Shown here piece after piece: positions 8,775-16,861 of a stretch of 49,464 nt of DNA. Each line of letters starts with the position of its first letter. The first letter of the stretch is position 1. The stretch lies in the NCBI GenBank assembly GCA_900543885.1, contig UQTA01000017.1:1-49464 (forward strand), read 5' to 3'. The DNA comes from an uncultured Clostridium sp. (GTDB lineage: Bacteria; Bacillota; Clostridia; Lachnospirales; Lachnospiraceae). The notes under the pieces are model-generated. The model was not told where the DNA came from, made no database searches, and saw only the letters and a list, made by a program, of their open reading frames with translations. A program made the position numbers and the translations under genes.

Positions 8775-8966
8775 ACTATGAAAGTCCCGGACGGCAGCCG
8801 CGAATGAGCCATACTTGCATGAGCGAATTCACGGGTATCGGACGGGCAAGCCGATATGAGCAAGGAGCGCGATAGCGGGGATTGCGAATGCTGGCGACGA
8901 TTGCGGGAGCACCAAAGGTGCGGAGCAATCGGCTTTCATGAATGGTGATGCCTGCGTTAGCAGGCA
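8775..8966. repeat. GC-rich, highly structured intergenic element
   Basis: About 190 bp that are clearly richer in G+C than the surrounding AT-rich flanks and packed with inverted repeats: GATTGC with GCAATC around an inner GCACC/GGTGC hairpin (8893-8929), GCCTGC-gtta-GCAGGC (8950-8965), and GTCCGG/CCGGAC-type pairs near the left end. A 63-codon minus-strand frame spans it, but no ribosome site or recognisable protein supports translation. It could be a REP-like mobile palindromic element or a structured RNA. Confidence 0.5.
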
Positions 8967-8980
8967 TGTCCGTTTAGTTA

Positions 8981-9029
8981 AAAAGCCACCGGCATTTCAG
9001 ACTGTGCAGTCTGCATGCCGATGGCTTTT
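8981..9029 (-). terminator. Rho-independent terminator of the aconitase operon
   Basis: AAAAGCCACCGGCAT (8981-8995) pairs with ATGCCGATGGCTTTT (9015-9029) with one mismatch, and the loop holds a further perfect 6-bp hairpin (CAGACT/AGTCTG). On the minus strand it follows the aconitase stop by 28 bp and ends in a T-run. Confidence 0.88.
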
Positions 9030-9057
9030 ATAATAATTTTTTATCTATATGTTCTTA

Positions 9058-11028
9058 TTACTCTCTCTCAATCACTCCCTGCTCTGCCAGCTCTCTCTTC
9101 AGATACCGTAACTGGCCGCCGCAGAGCACTACCTCCAGTTCATTGTCTGTCAGGTCTAACTTTGTCTTAAAAGTAAAGCCTTTTGTCACATCTTTTACCT
9201 CTACTTCCCTTGTTGGAATCTGATCCAGGAAATTCTCGATCTCCAGCTCATCTCTCAGATCGATCTTCTCATAATCAGCCGGATCCGCAAACAGCATGGG
9301 CACGATACCGTGGTTTACCAGATTGCCCTTGTGGATACGGGCAATGCTCTTTGCGATAACGCATTTTACACCCAGATACATTGGATTGATGGCTGCATGC
9401 TCTCTGGAAGAACCCTGACCATAGTTTTCACCGCCAATAATAATGCTGGATCCCATTTCTCTTGCTCTTTCCGAAAACTCCGGATCATATCTGTGATAGC
9501 AGTATTTGGACATCAACGGAATATTTGAACGCATGCTGGAAAATTCTGCGCTGGCTGGTGTGATATCGTCGGTGGAAATATTGTCGCCGCCTTTTAAGCT
9601 TACCGGCACTTTTAAGTGCTGTACAGGAACCTCCGGAATTGGCAGGAACTTAATGTTTGGTCCACGGACGATCTCTACCTTCTTTGCCTCCTCTTCCGGA
9701 AGAGGTTTGATGATCAAGTTGTCATTAATCTCATACTCTTCTTTTTCATGTACTTCTCCCAGAATATGTATCTTGTCCCCTAAAATGTCCGCAGCTGTGG
9801 CAAAAGTACCCATAATAGCGGTTGCAGCAGCACTTTCCGGGCTTACCAGGTAAATCTTTGCATTTGGATTTCCTGCACGGCCCTTAAAATTACGGTTGGA
9901 AGTGCGCACGGCAATGCCTTCTGTAGCTGGTGTCTGACCAATGGCACAGCATGGTCCGCAGGCGATCTCCAGGATACGCACACCTGCATCCATCAGCATT
10001 CCAATGTAGCCGTCTTCCATCAGCGCCTTGTAGGTCTGTCTGGAAGCAATGGCACAGGTGCAGCTTACATTATCATTGACTTTATGACCATTAAATACCA
10101 GAGCTGCCTTTGCAATATCTGCATAACTTGCGTTGGTACAGCTGCCGATAAATACCTGCTGCACTGGGAGTTTTTCTACCTCTGACAAAGGCTTTACATT
10201 GTCCGGCTGATGCGGACAAGCTACTAATGGCTGCAAGGAGCTAAGATCCAGGTCAATGACTTCATCATATTCTGCATCCTCATCTGGAAGAAGCTCACTG
10301 TACTCATCTTCTCTTCCCTGGGACTTCATAAACTTGCGTACCTGCTCATCTGCCGGGAAAATGGAAGTGGTAGCACCCAGTTCTGCACCCATGTTGGTAA
10401 TAGTTGCTCTCTGAGGCACCTCCAAAGTGGCAGCGCCAGGACCGGCATATTCGTATACATTTCCAAGGCCGCCTTTAATGGTCACACGGCGCAGCATCTC
10501 TAAGATAACCTCTTTTGCATTGACGCCTGGCTTTAAAGCACCAGTCAGATTGACTTTAATGACTCTTGGCATTTTTAAACGCATAGGAACGCCGGTCATG
10601 GCTGTTGCAACGTCCATACCGCCTACACCAATACACAGCATGCCAATGGAACCGCCGTGAGGTGTATGGCTGTCGCCGCCCATGCTTACCTTTCCAGGAG
10701 CACCAAAGCGGGATACCTGGACTGCATGGCAGATACCATTTCCAGGTCTGGAAACATGGACGCCGAAGCGCTCTGCTGCTGACTGTAAGTAAATATGATC
10801 GTCCGGTGTCTTATGATCCACATAAAGAAGGTTGTGGTCTAAGTAGCTTACGCTGCATTCCGTACGGATCCGGTCCAGACCAATGGTCTCAAATGCCAGA
10901 TAGGTCATAACTGCGTTAATATCATGTGTCAGTGTCTGGTCTACTTTTATAAAAACTTCTTCTCCGGCTTTCATGCTTCCGGATACATAGTGAGATTCAA
11001 TGATCTTTCTTGTAAGTGATTTTCCCAT
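9058..11028 (-). CDS. Aconitate hydratase
   Basis: A 656-residue aconitase of the shorter bacterial/mitochondrial-like class, cytoplasmic, converting citrate to isocitrate through a [4Fe-4S] cluster. The three cluster cysteines are visible: IGSCTN (C297) and ACGPCC (C357 and C360). Substrate and fold motifs include MGGDSHTPHGG near 117-127 and, in the swivelling C-terminal domain, GSSREHAA. AGGAGG lies 8 bp before the ATG. It lies downstream of a 2-hydroxycarboxylate transporter gene (78-bp gap) and a LysR gene, all leftward, which suggests uptake and conversion of citrate or a related acid. A strong terminator follows. Confidence 0.96.
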   Translation of the reverse strand: MGKSLTRKIIESHYVSGSMKAGEEVFIKVDQTLTHDINAVMTYLAFETIGLDRIRTECSVSYLDHNLLYVDHKTPDDHIYLQSAAERFGVHVSRPGNGICHAVQVSRFGAPGKVSMGGDSHTPHGGSIGMLCIGVGGMDVATAMTGVPMRLKMPRVIKVNLTGALKPGVNAKEVILEMLRRVTIKGGLGNVYEYAGPGAATLEVPQRATITNMGAELGATTSIFPADEQVRKFMKSQGREDEYSELLPDEDAEYDEVIDLDLSSLQPLVACPHQPDNVKPLSEVEKLPVQQVFIGSCTNASYADIAKAALVFNGHKVNDNVSCTCAIASRQTYKALMEDGYIGMLMDAGVRILEIACGPCCAIGQTPATEGIAVRTSNRNFKGRAGNPNAKIYLVSPESAAATAIMGTFATAADILGDKIHILGEVHEKEEYEINDNLIIKPLPEEEAKKVEIVRGPNIKFLPIPEVPVQHLKVPVSLKGGDNISTDDITPASAEFSSMRSNIPLMSKYCYHRYDPEFSERAREMGSSIIIGGENYGQGSSREHAAINPMYLGVKCVIAKSIARIHKGNLVNHGIVPMLFADPADYEKIDLRDELEIENFLDQIPTREVEVKDVTKGFTFKTKLDLTDNELEVVLCGGQLRYLKRELAEQGVIERE

Positions 11029-11050
11029 TTTTTATGCCTCCTATATATTT

Positions 11051-11077
11051 AATGTACTCTCGGGATCTCCCCTGCAC
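11051..11077. repeat. Fragment resembling an arm of the 46.6-kb palindromic element
   Basis: The sequence starting ATGTACTCTCGGGATC and continuing to CCTGCACCTG closely matches the outer part of the right arm (read inverted) of the 163-bp palindrome at 46554-46716. It lies in the gap between the aconitase and transporter genes. Confidence 0.5.
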
Positions 11078-11106
11078 CTGTGTGCTCTACTGTCTGCTGA
11101 CGCTCC

Positions 11107-12423
11107 TTACTTCAACAGAATAGAAAACGCAAATGATGCAATGATCAGAACAATGCCGCCGCCAATACGGCTGGACAGCTGTGCATAACTGATCAGGCCC
11201 ATTCTGTCTGCTGCTGTTAAAACTGCAATATCTCCTGCGCCGCCTCTGTTTGCCATGCAAAGTCCAGCTGTAACAGCAGAATCAATGGGATAAAAACCAA
11301 CCAATTTGCCAACCAGGGCACTTCCGATGATAGCACCGATCACAACGCAGAAAGCAATAGCAATATTGCTTGGGCTGCATGCAGAAACCAATTCGCCCAG
11401 ATTAAAGTCAAAACCAAGCCCCACCATGGTCATCATGGCCACAACGGCTGTCATAAATTCCTGCATTTTCTTAGCAGTTACACGGATATTTTGGGGCACA
11501 ATACCTAATGCTGCAATAATAACTACAACAAGAATGGTATATGCAAAAGAGTGGATCTGAGCACCAAGGACAGTTGGAAGAAGGACTTTGCTGAACAAGC
11601 GTCCTACACCATAACAGGCACCACCTAATAATAAAGTTCCTAAAATATCGTCCATGGTAATATTAGAAGTAACATCTTCTTTGATCAGGTTCTGGTCAAT
11701 CTTCATAATATTAGTTCCGTCACCAGTCAGTTCTGGTCTTGCCTTTCCAAGACGATTTAATAGGCCGCCAGCTACGATACACATAAGGTTTGCGATGGTA
11801 AGAATAATGATAGCAAAAGAATAATACTCAGCAGCCGGCTTTCCAGTCACCTGTTCATAAACCTGGGATAAAGGAACGGCACCGGCTCCGTTTCCACCTC
11901 CCATAATAGGAAGGACATAGCGGATCAGGGCATCTACAGGACTGACTCCAAAGATCAGGCCAACGCCTGCTCCTGCAACTGCAGCTCCCACAAGACCTCC
12001 AAGAATGGCCGGAATGTAACCACCGAAGCTTCTAAGTAAAACACCTCTGTCTAAAGATAAAATAGAACCCATGATCAGGAATACGATAAATACGGTCAGT
12101 GTGTTGGTGGACTCGTTGGTCACCTCATTGATCATGGTTATGTAACTTTCAGGCATCAAACCGAACTGTTTGATAATAGCTGCTCCGAAGAATACCATTA
12201 ACAGGCCACCACCGATATATGTATTCCAGATTGGGAGCACTTTTCCAATGCGGTGAAGCAGTAAGGAAACAGACAGACAGATGGCGATGTAAGCCATCAG
12301 GTCATTGCTCATGGATCCGGTAGCTACTGTAGCACCGATGAGGATCGCACAGACCACATACATCCAAAGATCCATTCCCCCGATCTTCTTGAAGTTAGAT
12401 AAAAATCCTTTTTCTTCTTTCAT
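11107..12423 (-). CDS. 2-hydroxycarboxylate transporter family protein (CitS/CimH type)
   Basis: A protein of about 438 residues with many hydrophobic helices. It has the two signature glycine-rich re-entrant loops of the 2HCT family: MGGGNGAGAVPLS in the N-half and NRGGAGDIAVL in the C-half. Characterised members are sodium- or proton-coupled symporters or precursor/product exchangers for citrate, malate and lactate. The neighbouring aconitase points to citrate, but the exact substrate cannot be read. The open frame starts at 12477; the ATG at 12423 has AAAGGGG 6 bp upstream while the earlier one has no ribosome site, so 12423 is chosen. A LysR regulator lies just upstream in the same direction. 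Confidence 0.93.
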   Translation of the reverse strand: MKEEKGFLSNFKKIGGMDLWMYVVCAILIGATVATGSMSNDLMAYIAICLSVSLLLHRIGKVLPIWNTYIGGGLLMVFFGAAIIKQFGLMPESYITMINEVTNESTNTLTVFIVFLIMGSILSLDRGVLLRSFGGYIPAILGGLVGAAVAGAGVGLIFGVSPVDALIRYVLPIMGGGNGAGAVPLSQVYEQVTGKPAAEYYSFAIIILTIANLMCIVAGGLLNRLGKARPELTGDGTNIMKIDQNLIKEDVTSNITMDDILGTLLLGGACYGVGRLFSKVLLPTVLGAQIHSFAYTILVVVIIAALGIVPQNIRVTAKKMQEFMTAVVAMMTMVGLGFDFNLGELVSACSPSNIAIAFCVVIGAIIGSALVGKLVGFYPIDSAVTAGLCMANRGGAGDIAVLTAADRMGLISYAQLSSRIGGGIVLIIASFAFSILLK

Positions 12424-12626
12424 TTTGAACCCCTTTCTTTTTCTGAAGACAGCCTGTTTTTGCTTTACATTGTTCATTTTCTATCATTTCATTTTCGTTG
12501 TTTTGCTGTCTTACCTTCATGACTTCATTATAAAAAAAGAAAGAGATTTGGTAAAATTTCTTTTGTCTAATGGGGGCTATCACTTTTTCTTATTGAGAAT
12601 CTGTTTCATGAACCGTTTTGGCCTTT

Positions 12627-13562
12627 TTACGGGTTCCTGACACCTTTCCACAGTTTGCGTTTTCCAAACACATCTCCTGCCATCTGGAGCAGATCACGTT
12701 CCATAGTGCCAAGATAAGCATCTTCCCGGTAATAGATATTTACATCCCAGGTTACCGGACATTCTAACAGATGATACCACTCTGCATCCAGATCTTTCTT
12801 TAATATTTCCATGCTTATTTCCGGCACCAGTGCCACGCCCAGTCCCTGGGCCGCCAAACGGCAGGAAAGCATATTGCTGTGAGTCTCCATGTAAATATTG
12901 GGGGTTTTTCCTGTTCTTTCACAGAGCAGATCCAGGCTGCTGCGCAGGGCATGTCCCTTTTTCAAAGTAAACAGCGGGAAATCAGAAATATGATTCCAGT
13001 TAAAAATCCGCTTTTTCGGATCTAAAAGACATTCATCCGGAATATAGCCCTTTTTTGCCACAAGGATCAGTTCTTCCTGGGAAATTGGATGACTGATGAT
13101 CCCTTTTCGTTTCTCCCAGCCAGGCAAAAACACAAAATCCACATCTCCAGCTGCCAGAAAATCCAGCAGGCGTACTCCAGGAGCATTATTAGTTTCAATC
13201 CGAACCCCTGGATATTTTTCATGAAATACAGGAAGCAGAGCCGGAAGCATATAGATAATGCGTTCATTTGGGAAGCCCAGGCGCAGGCGGCCGGTCTGGT
13301 GGTTAGTAATATCCCGTATCTCACGTTCCATATTGCCGATCTGCAGCATTACCGTTCTGGCATGCTCTAAATATTTTTCTCCGGCAAAAGTCAGCTTCAT
13401 CGGTGTAACCGACCGGTCAAACAGCTTTGTGCCCAGTTCCTCTTCCAGTTTGCTGATATAATTGCTGAGCGCCGGCTGGGTAATGAATAGTTTTGCCGCC
13501 GCTTTGGTCATGCTGCCGCATTCTGCTACCATATTTACATAAGTAAACTGACGTATCTCCAT
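12627..13562 (-). CDS. LysR family transcriptional regulator
   Basis: A 311-residue LTTR with the N-terminal winged helix-turn-helix (EIRQFTYVNMVAECGSMTKAAAKLFITQPALSNYISKLE, residues 2-40) and the C-terminal LysR_substrate effector domain (TGRLRLGFPNERIIYMLPALLP onwards). AAGGAG sits 5 bp from the ATG. It lies 200 bp upstream of the 2-hydroxycarboxylate transporter in the same orientation. By position it most likely controls the transporter and aconitase genes, perhaps in response to citrate; this is inferred. Most LTTRs are divergent from their targets, so the tandem arrangement is slightly unusual. Confidence 0.92.
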   Translation of the reverse strand: MEIRQFTYVNMVAECGSMTKAAAKLFITQPALSNYISKLEEELGTKLFDRSVTPMKLTFAGEKYLEHARTVMLQIGNMEREIRDITNHQTGRLRLGFPNERIIYMLPALLPVFHEKYPGVRIETNNAPGVRLLDFLAAGDVDFVFLPGWEKRKGIISHPISQEELILVAKKGYIPDECLLDPKKRIFNWNHISDFPLFTLKKGHALRSSLDLLCERTGKTPNIYMETHSNMLSCRLAAQGLGVALVPEISMEILKKDLDAEWYHLLECPVTWDVNIYYREDAYLGTMERDLLQMAGDVFGKRKLWKGVRNP

Positions 13563-13697
13563 TTTTTCTCCTTATAAACCCTATCAAAAAAATATTTTTC
13601 ACATCCAAAATATCGGTGTATAATCATATATACCTTAATCATACATTTTTATTATCTTTTTTCCAAGAAAAAGGAAGCAGAAATTTACGTCAATAAA

Positions 13698-13757
13698 AAA
13701 TTCCCCTTTCGGTGACAGTTTGAACGCTTCTCTTCTGTCTTCCGAAAAGGGGAATTT
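13698..13757. terminator. Rho-independent terminator after the GNAT gene
   Basis: AAATTCCCCTTTCGG (13698-13712) pairs with CCGAAAAGGGGAATTT (13742-13757), with one bulged A and an inner GACAG/CTGTC stem. A-runs on the left supply a T-run on the minus strand, fitting termination of the leftward acetyltransferase gene that stops at 13780. Confidence 0.75.
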
Positions 13758-13779
13758 ATTTAAAATACTTTTTGACCGT

Positions 13780-14271
13780 CTATAATTCGTGATAATAAGG
13801 ACAAATATCCTCGAAATGTCCGTCTTTCATGCGAAATCCCTTAGGGATCACTCCTAACTGGATAAAACCAAGGCGCTCATAAAGATGCCTTGCATGGATA
13901 TTATTGGCAACTACCGCATTAAACTGCAGCACGCCAAAACCATGTTTCTTTCCCTGTTTTAAGCAGTCGCTTACCAGCTTTTCTCCGATGTGGAGTCCCC
14001 GGCTGTCACGGCTTACTGCATAACTGGCGTTGCAGATATGGCCGCAGCGGCCGATATTATTAGGATGAAGGATGTAAAGACCATAGACTTTTCCTGTTTC
14101 TGCATCCTCTGCCACCGCTGAATAAGTCTGCTCTGCAAAAAATGTTTTTCCTGTCTCTTCTGTAAGAAATTCTTCCTGTGGAAATGCCACTCCGTCTTCT
14201 ACTACTTCATTCCAGATACGGATCATATCCGGAAGGTCTTTTTCTGTATACGCTCTTACCTGAATGTTCAT
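13780..14271 (-). CDS. GNAT family N-acetyltransferase
   Basis: A 163-residue GNAT-fold protein: N-terminal VRAYTEKDLPDMIRIWNEVV, the acetyl-CoA-binding region around SRGLHIGEKLVSDCL (a variant of the RxxGxG loop), and ENLGF-like HLYERLGFIQLGVIP near the C-terminus. It transfers an acetyl group from acetyl-CoA to an unknown small molecule or protein amine in the cytoplasm. It stands alone, with the divergent YitT gene upstream and a terminator downstream. GGAAGG just before the ATG gives the start. The substrate cannot be inferred. Confidence 0.9.
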   Translation of the reverse strand: MNIQVRAYTEKDLPDMIRIWNEVVEDGVAFPQEEFLTEETGKTFFAEQTYSAVAEDAETGKVYGLYILHPNNIGRCGHICNASYAVSRDSRGLHIGEKLVSDCLKQGKKHGFGVLQFNAVVANNIHARHLYERLGFIQLGVIPKGFRMKDGHFEDICPYYHEL

Positions 14272-14328
14272 ATTCCTTCCTCTTTTCGCAAAATGATCTC
14301 TGCATGTAAAACCTTTTTGCTAAGAGTA

Positions 14329-14370
14329 TATCCCCGCTTTCTAAAATAATCAAGCCATGGTAAAATGAAT
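14329..14370. repeat. 42-bp dispersed repeat, copy 1
   Basis: The sequence starting TATCCCCGCTTTCTAAAA and ending GGTAAAATGAAT recurs at 48195-48236 with only a few differences. It lies in the divergent gap between the GNAT and YitT genes. TAAAAT resembles a -10 box, so it might be a promoter-bearing repeat. Confidence 0.55.
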
Positions 14371-14444
14371 GTTGCAAATCCATGTACAGTAATGTTACAG
14401 TTCCTAACTGAACTGTAATCAATAATAATCCACAGAGGTGTGTT

Positions 14445-15308
14445 ATGAACCGTTCAAACAACCATGTTACAGAGCTGATCAAAGAAACTCTGATCCTTAC
14501 AGCAGCCATGGCGATCGTAGCCGGAGCTGTGTACTTCTTTCTTCTGCCAAGCCATGCTTCCGTAAGCAGTATCTCCGGTCTTGGTATCATTTTATCTAAC
14601 TTTGTTCCATTACCTCTTTCCGCCATCACCATGATCTTAAACGTACTTTTACTGATCATCGGCTTTTTCACCTGCGGAAAGGAATTCGGTGCTAAAACTG
14701 TATATACCAGTATTGTACTGCCTCTTTTTCTGGCCCTTTTTGAAAGGATCTTCCCAAATTTCGGTTCATTAACTGACAGTCAGGAACTGGACGTTCTCTG
14801 CTATATTTTAGTTGTAAGCATCGGTCTTGGCATCCTTTTTAACCGCAATGCTTCCTCCGGTGGTCTGGATATCGTTGCCAAGATCATGAACAAATATCTC
14901 CATATGGACCTTGGAAAAGCTATGTCTTTGTCGGGCATGTGCATTGCCCTTTCAGCTGCTTTAGTATATGACAAGAAAACCGTTGTTTTAAGTATCCTGG
15001 GAACCTATTTTAATGGCATTATCCTGGATCATTTTATCTTCAATCACAATGTAAAACGCCGCGTCTGCATTATCACAAAAAAAGAAGAAGAGCTTCGCCA
15101 GTTTATCATCAATGACCTGCACAGCGGCGCAACGATCTATGAATCCATTGGCGCTTATAATATGGAAAAGCGCAACGAGATCATTACTATTGTGGATAAA
15201 TCAGAATATCAGAAACTGATGAATTATATCAACCGCGAAGATCCACATGCTTTCATCACTGTGTATACAGTGTCTGATATCAGGTATCAGCCAAAGCCAA
15301 AGAAATAG
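14445..15308 (+). CDS. YitT family membrane protein (DUF161 plus DUF2179)
   Basis: A 287-residue protein with five or six transmembrane helices in the first 200 residues (ETLILTAAMAIVAGAVYFFLLP; ISGLGIILSNFVPLPLS; NASSGGLDIVAKIMNKYL, the typical YitT signature). A soluble C-terminal DUF2179 domain follows (RRVCIITKKEEELRQFI through IVDKSEYQKLMNYI). The family is widespread in Firmicutes and its transport or sensing role is unsettled. GAGGTG precedes the ATG by about 5 bp. It is a single gene; the MerR gene starts 80 bp downstream from its own promoter. Confidence 0.92.
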   Translation: MNRSNNHVTELIKETLILTAAMAIVAGAVYFFLLPSHASVSSISGLGIILSNFVPLPLSAITMILNVLLLIIGFFTCGKEFGAKTVYTSIVLPLFLALFERIFPNFGSLTDSQELDVLCYILVVSIGLGILFNRNASSGGLDIVAKIMNKYLHMDLGKAMSLSGMCIALSAALVYDKKTVVLSILGTYFNGIILDHFIFNHNVKRRVCIITKKEEELRQFIINDLHSGATIYESIGAYNMEKRNEIITIVDKSEYQKLMNYINREDPHAFITVYTVSDIRYQPKPKK

Positions 15309-15312
15309 TGTC

Positions 15313-15343
15313 TTGACTTGGAGTCTGCTCCAGGTTATATAAT
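15313..15343 (+). promoter_or_regulatory. MerR-type promoter with 19-bp spacer and dyad operator
   Basis: TTGACT (15313-15318) and TATAAT (15338-15343) are separated by 19 bp, and the spacer holds the dyad TGGAG-tctg-CTCCA. Overlong spacers filled by a dyad are the hallmark of promoters that MerR regulators untwist and activate. This one drives the MerR gene itself, so autoregulation is likely. Confidence 0.85.
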
Positions 15344-15388
15344 GCTATTATCAGGATTGAATTTGCACTTAAAAAGGAGGCTTAACAG

Positions 15389-15763
15389 ATGACCATCAAA
15401 GAAGTAAGCCAGAAATACAATATTTCCAGTGACACGCTCCGCTACTACGAACGTGTGGGAATGATCCCACCGGTTACCAGGACTGCCAGTGGGATCCGTG
15501 ATTATAGAGAAGCCGATCTTGGCTGGGTAGAGCTGGCTTTATGCATGCGCGGCGCCGGACTTCCTGTAGAGGCCATGATCGAATATGTAAGGCTGTGCCA
15601 GCAGGGTGATTCCACCATTGAAGCCAGAATGCTTCTCTTAAAAGAACAGATGGAAACATTGATAGAACAAAAGGCCCAGATTGAAAGCACCATCAAACGG
15701 CTGGATTTTAAAATTTCCCGCTATGAAGAAGCTGTAAGGACCGGAAAGCTTAGCTGGGATTAG
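15389..15763 (+). CDS. MerR family transcriptional regulator
   Basis: A 124-residue protein with an N-terminal MerR winged helix (MTIKEVSQKYNISSDTLRYYERVGMIPP, then GIRDYREADLGWVEL) and a C-terminal coiled-coil dimerisation helix (LLLKEQMETLIEQKAQIESTIKRLDFKI). No metal-binding cysteine pair is present in the C-terminus. It therefore resembles the AdhR-like branch that answers aldehydes or other electrophiles, rather than CueR or ZntR; the effector is unknown. AAAAGGAGG precedes the ATG. The promoter upstream carries a matching dyad operator. No co-directional gene follows, so any other target is elsewhere or has been lost. Confidence 0.92.
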   Translation: MTIKEVSQKYNISSDTLRYYERVGMIPPVTRTASGIRDYREADLGWVELALCMRGAGLPVEAMIEYVRLCQQGDSTIEARMLLLKEQMETLIEQKAQIESTIKRLDFKISRYEEAVRTGKLSWD

Positions 15764-16210
15764 GAGCTAAAGTTACCCCTAAAAACACGTGTTATTACAA
15801 GTTAACCTAAGTCAAGGAAACCCTTGATTTTACTAACTATTCTGTCATTTCGTGTCAAAACAAGAAAACCTATTTTCATCTCTGAAAAATGATTTTGGGT
15901 GCTCGGAGCACCCTGATGTCATAACCATTCCGTTCCATTGAGTTCACGCGGTTGGCCAGCATTCCATCGACATTGCAATAATGATCACTTGGTTTTCTTA
16001 TTAGATTACTTCTATATTATATCTTATACTCAGGTCTCCCGCGCTGACGCGCTCTACTGCCTGCTGCGCAGGCGAAACCTTCGTTAATGGCCCATGAAAA
16101 ACAAATGTCTGCTGCGCAGCCGCTTGTTTTTCTTTAGGGCTCATTATATCGTGTGAGAAGTCGGATGTCGATGTTTTTTGACCAAATTATTTTCTGTCAT
16201 ACATACATTG
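15764..16210. other. 447-bp non-coding gap with several hairpins
   Basis: No gene is seen. A 6-bp stem TCAAGG/CCTTGA followed by TTTT at 15812-15831 may weakly terminate the MerR transcript. A perfect GGGTGCTC-G-GAGCACCC hairpin lies at 15897-15913, and CTGCTGCGCAG-type palindromes recur at about 16058 and 16110. The stretch GCTCTACTGcCTGCTG near 16048 resembles one near 11085, hinting at another dispersed intergenic repeat. Confidence 0.5.
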
Positions 16211-16861
16211 TTACCAGTCAATCACATCGAAAAATTCTTCTATGTTACTACCCTTTTTATTAATTAAATCCACATTAAAAAATGTATCTTTAATCACAAT
16301 ATCAAAGTTTTTCTTTTTTATCTCATATCGGTTATACAGTAACTTTTCTTTTCCTCTTAATGATTCTATCATTGTCTGATATGACAATTCTCCTGAATTA
16401 AGGAAGTTATAAACATCTGCATTTCCTTTAAAGGACGCAATACTTTTTGCTCCCAGAACAGATTCAATAAACTTATGCGGATCCTGTCCTCTATACTGTG
16501 GACTATGTAAGCATGCCACATACTCAAAGTCAGGATTATCCATAATGATAAAATGTGGTGTATTTCCTTTTGCATTCTGAATTCTGCAGTAATCCAGCAG
16601 CTTTTTGAATCCATCCAGTTCCCCCTGAACAGTCGCTATTCTGTCCGCATCCATAATAATGAATTTTGCAAGATAATTACTCTGTGACTCCGTTTTTATT
16701 TTCTGAAGAAAATTTGAATAACCGCCACCATGCATATTGATTGGTTTTAAGACAAGTTCTACACCCTGATTCTTTCTCATCTTGTCTATATAATTATATT
16801 CTGTATCTCCCTCACAGAATACTGCAAACCTCTTCTGGAGGACTCGTGTTTTTCTACTCAA
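16211..16861 (-). CDS. RloB-like protein (probable effector of an AbiL/Rlo-type defence pair)
   Basis: A 216-residue protein with the N-terminal FAVFCEGDTEYNYIDKM motif, then KFIIMDADR and HFIIMDNPDFEYVACLH. The Glu in CEGDTE and the DAD segment are arranged as in TOPRIM-type metal-binding folds, and the overall pattern matches RloB/AbiLii proteins. It probably acts as the nuclease or toxic effector of the adjacent AAA ATPase; this is inferred from family context. The start is TTG at 16861 with GGGAGG 8 bp upstream, and the gene overlaps the ATPase 3' end by 8 bp, implying coupled translation. The pair lies next to IS21 and IS3 scars, typical of defence islands. Confidence 0.82.
   Translation of the reverse strand: MSRKTRVLQKRFAVFCEGDTEYNYIDKMRKNQGVELVLKPINMHGGGYSNFLQKIKTESQSNYLAKFIIMDADRIATVQGELDGFKKLLDYCRIQNAKGNTPHFIIMDNPDFEYVACLHSPQYRGQDPHKFIESVLGAKSIASFKGNADVYNFLNSGELSYQTMIESLRGKEKLLYNRYEIKKKNFDIVIKDTFFNVDLINKKGSNIEEFFDVIDW

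Noticed and set aside
8776..8967. 63-codon minus-strand frame across the GC-rich element
   Set aside because: No ribosome site, no recognisable protein, and the sequence is dominated by hairpins.
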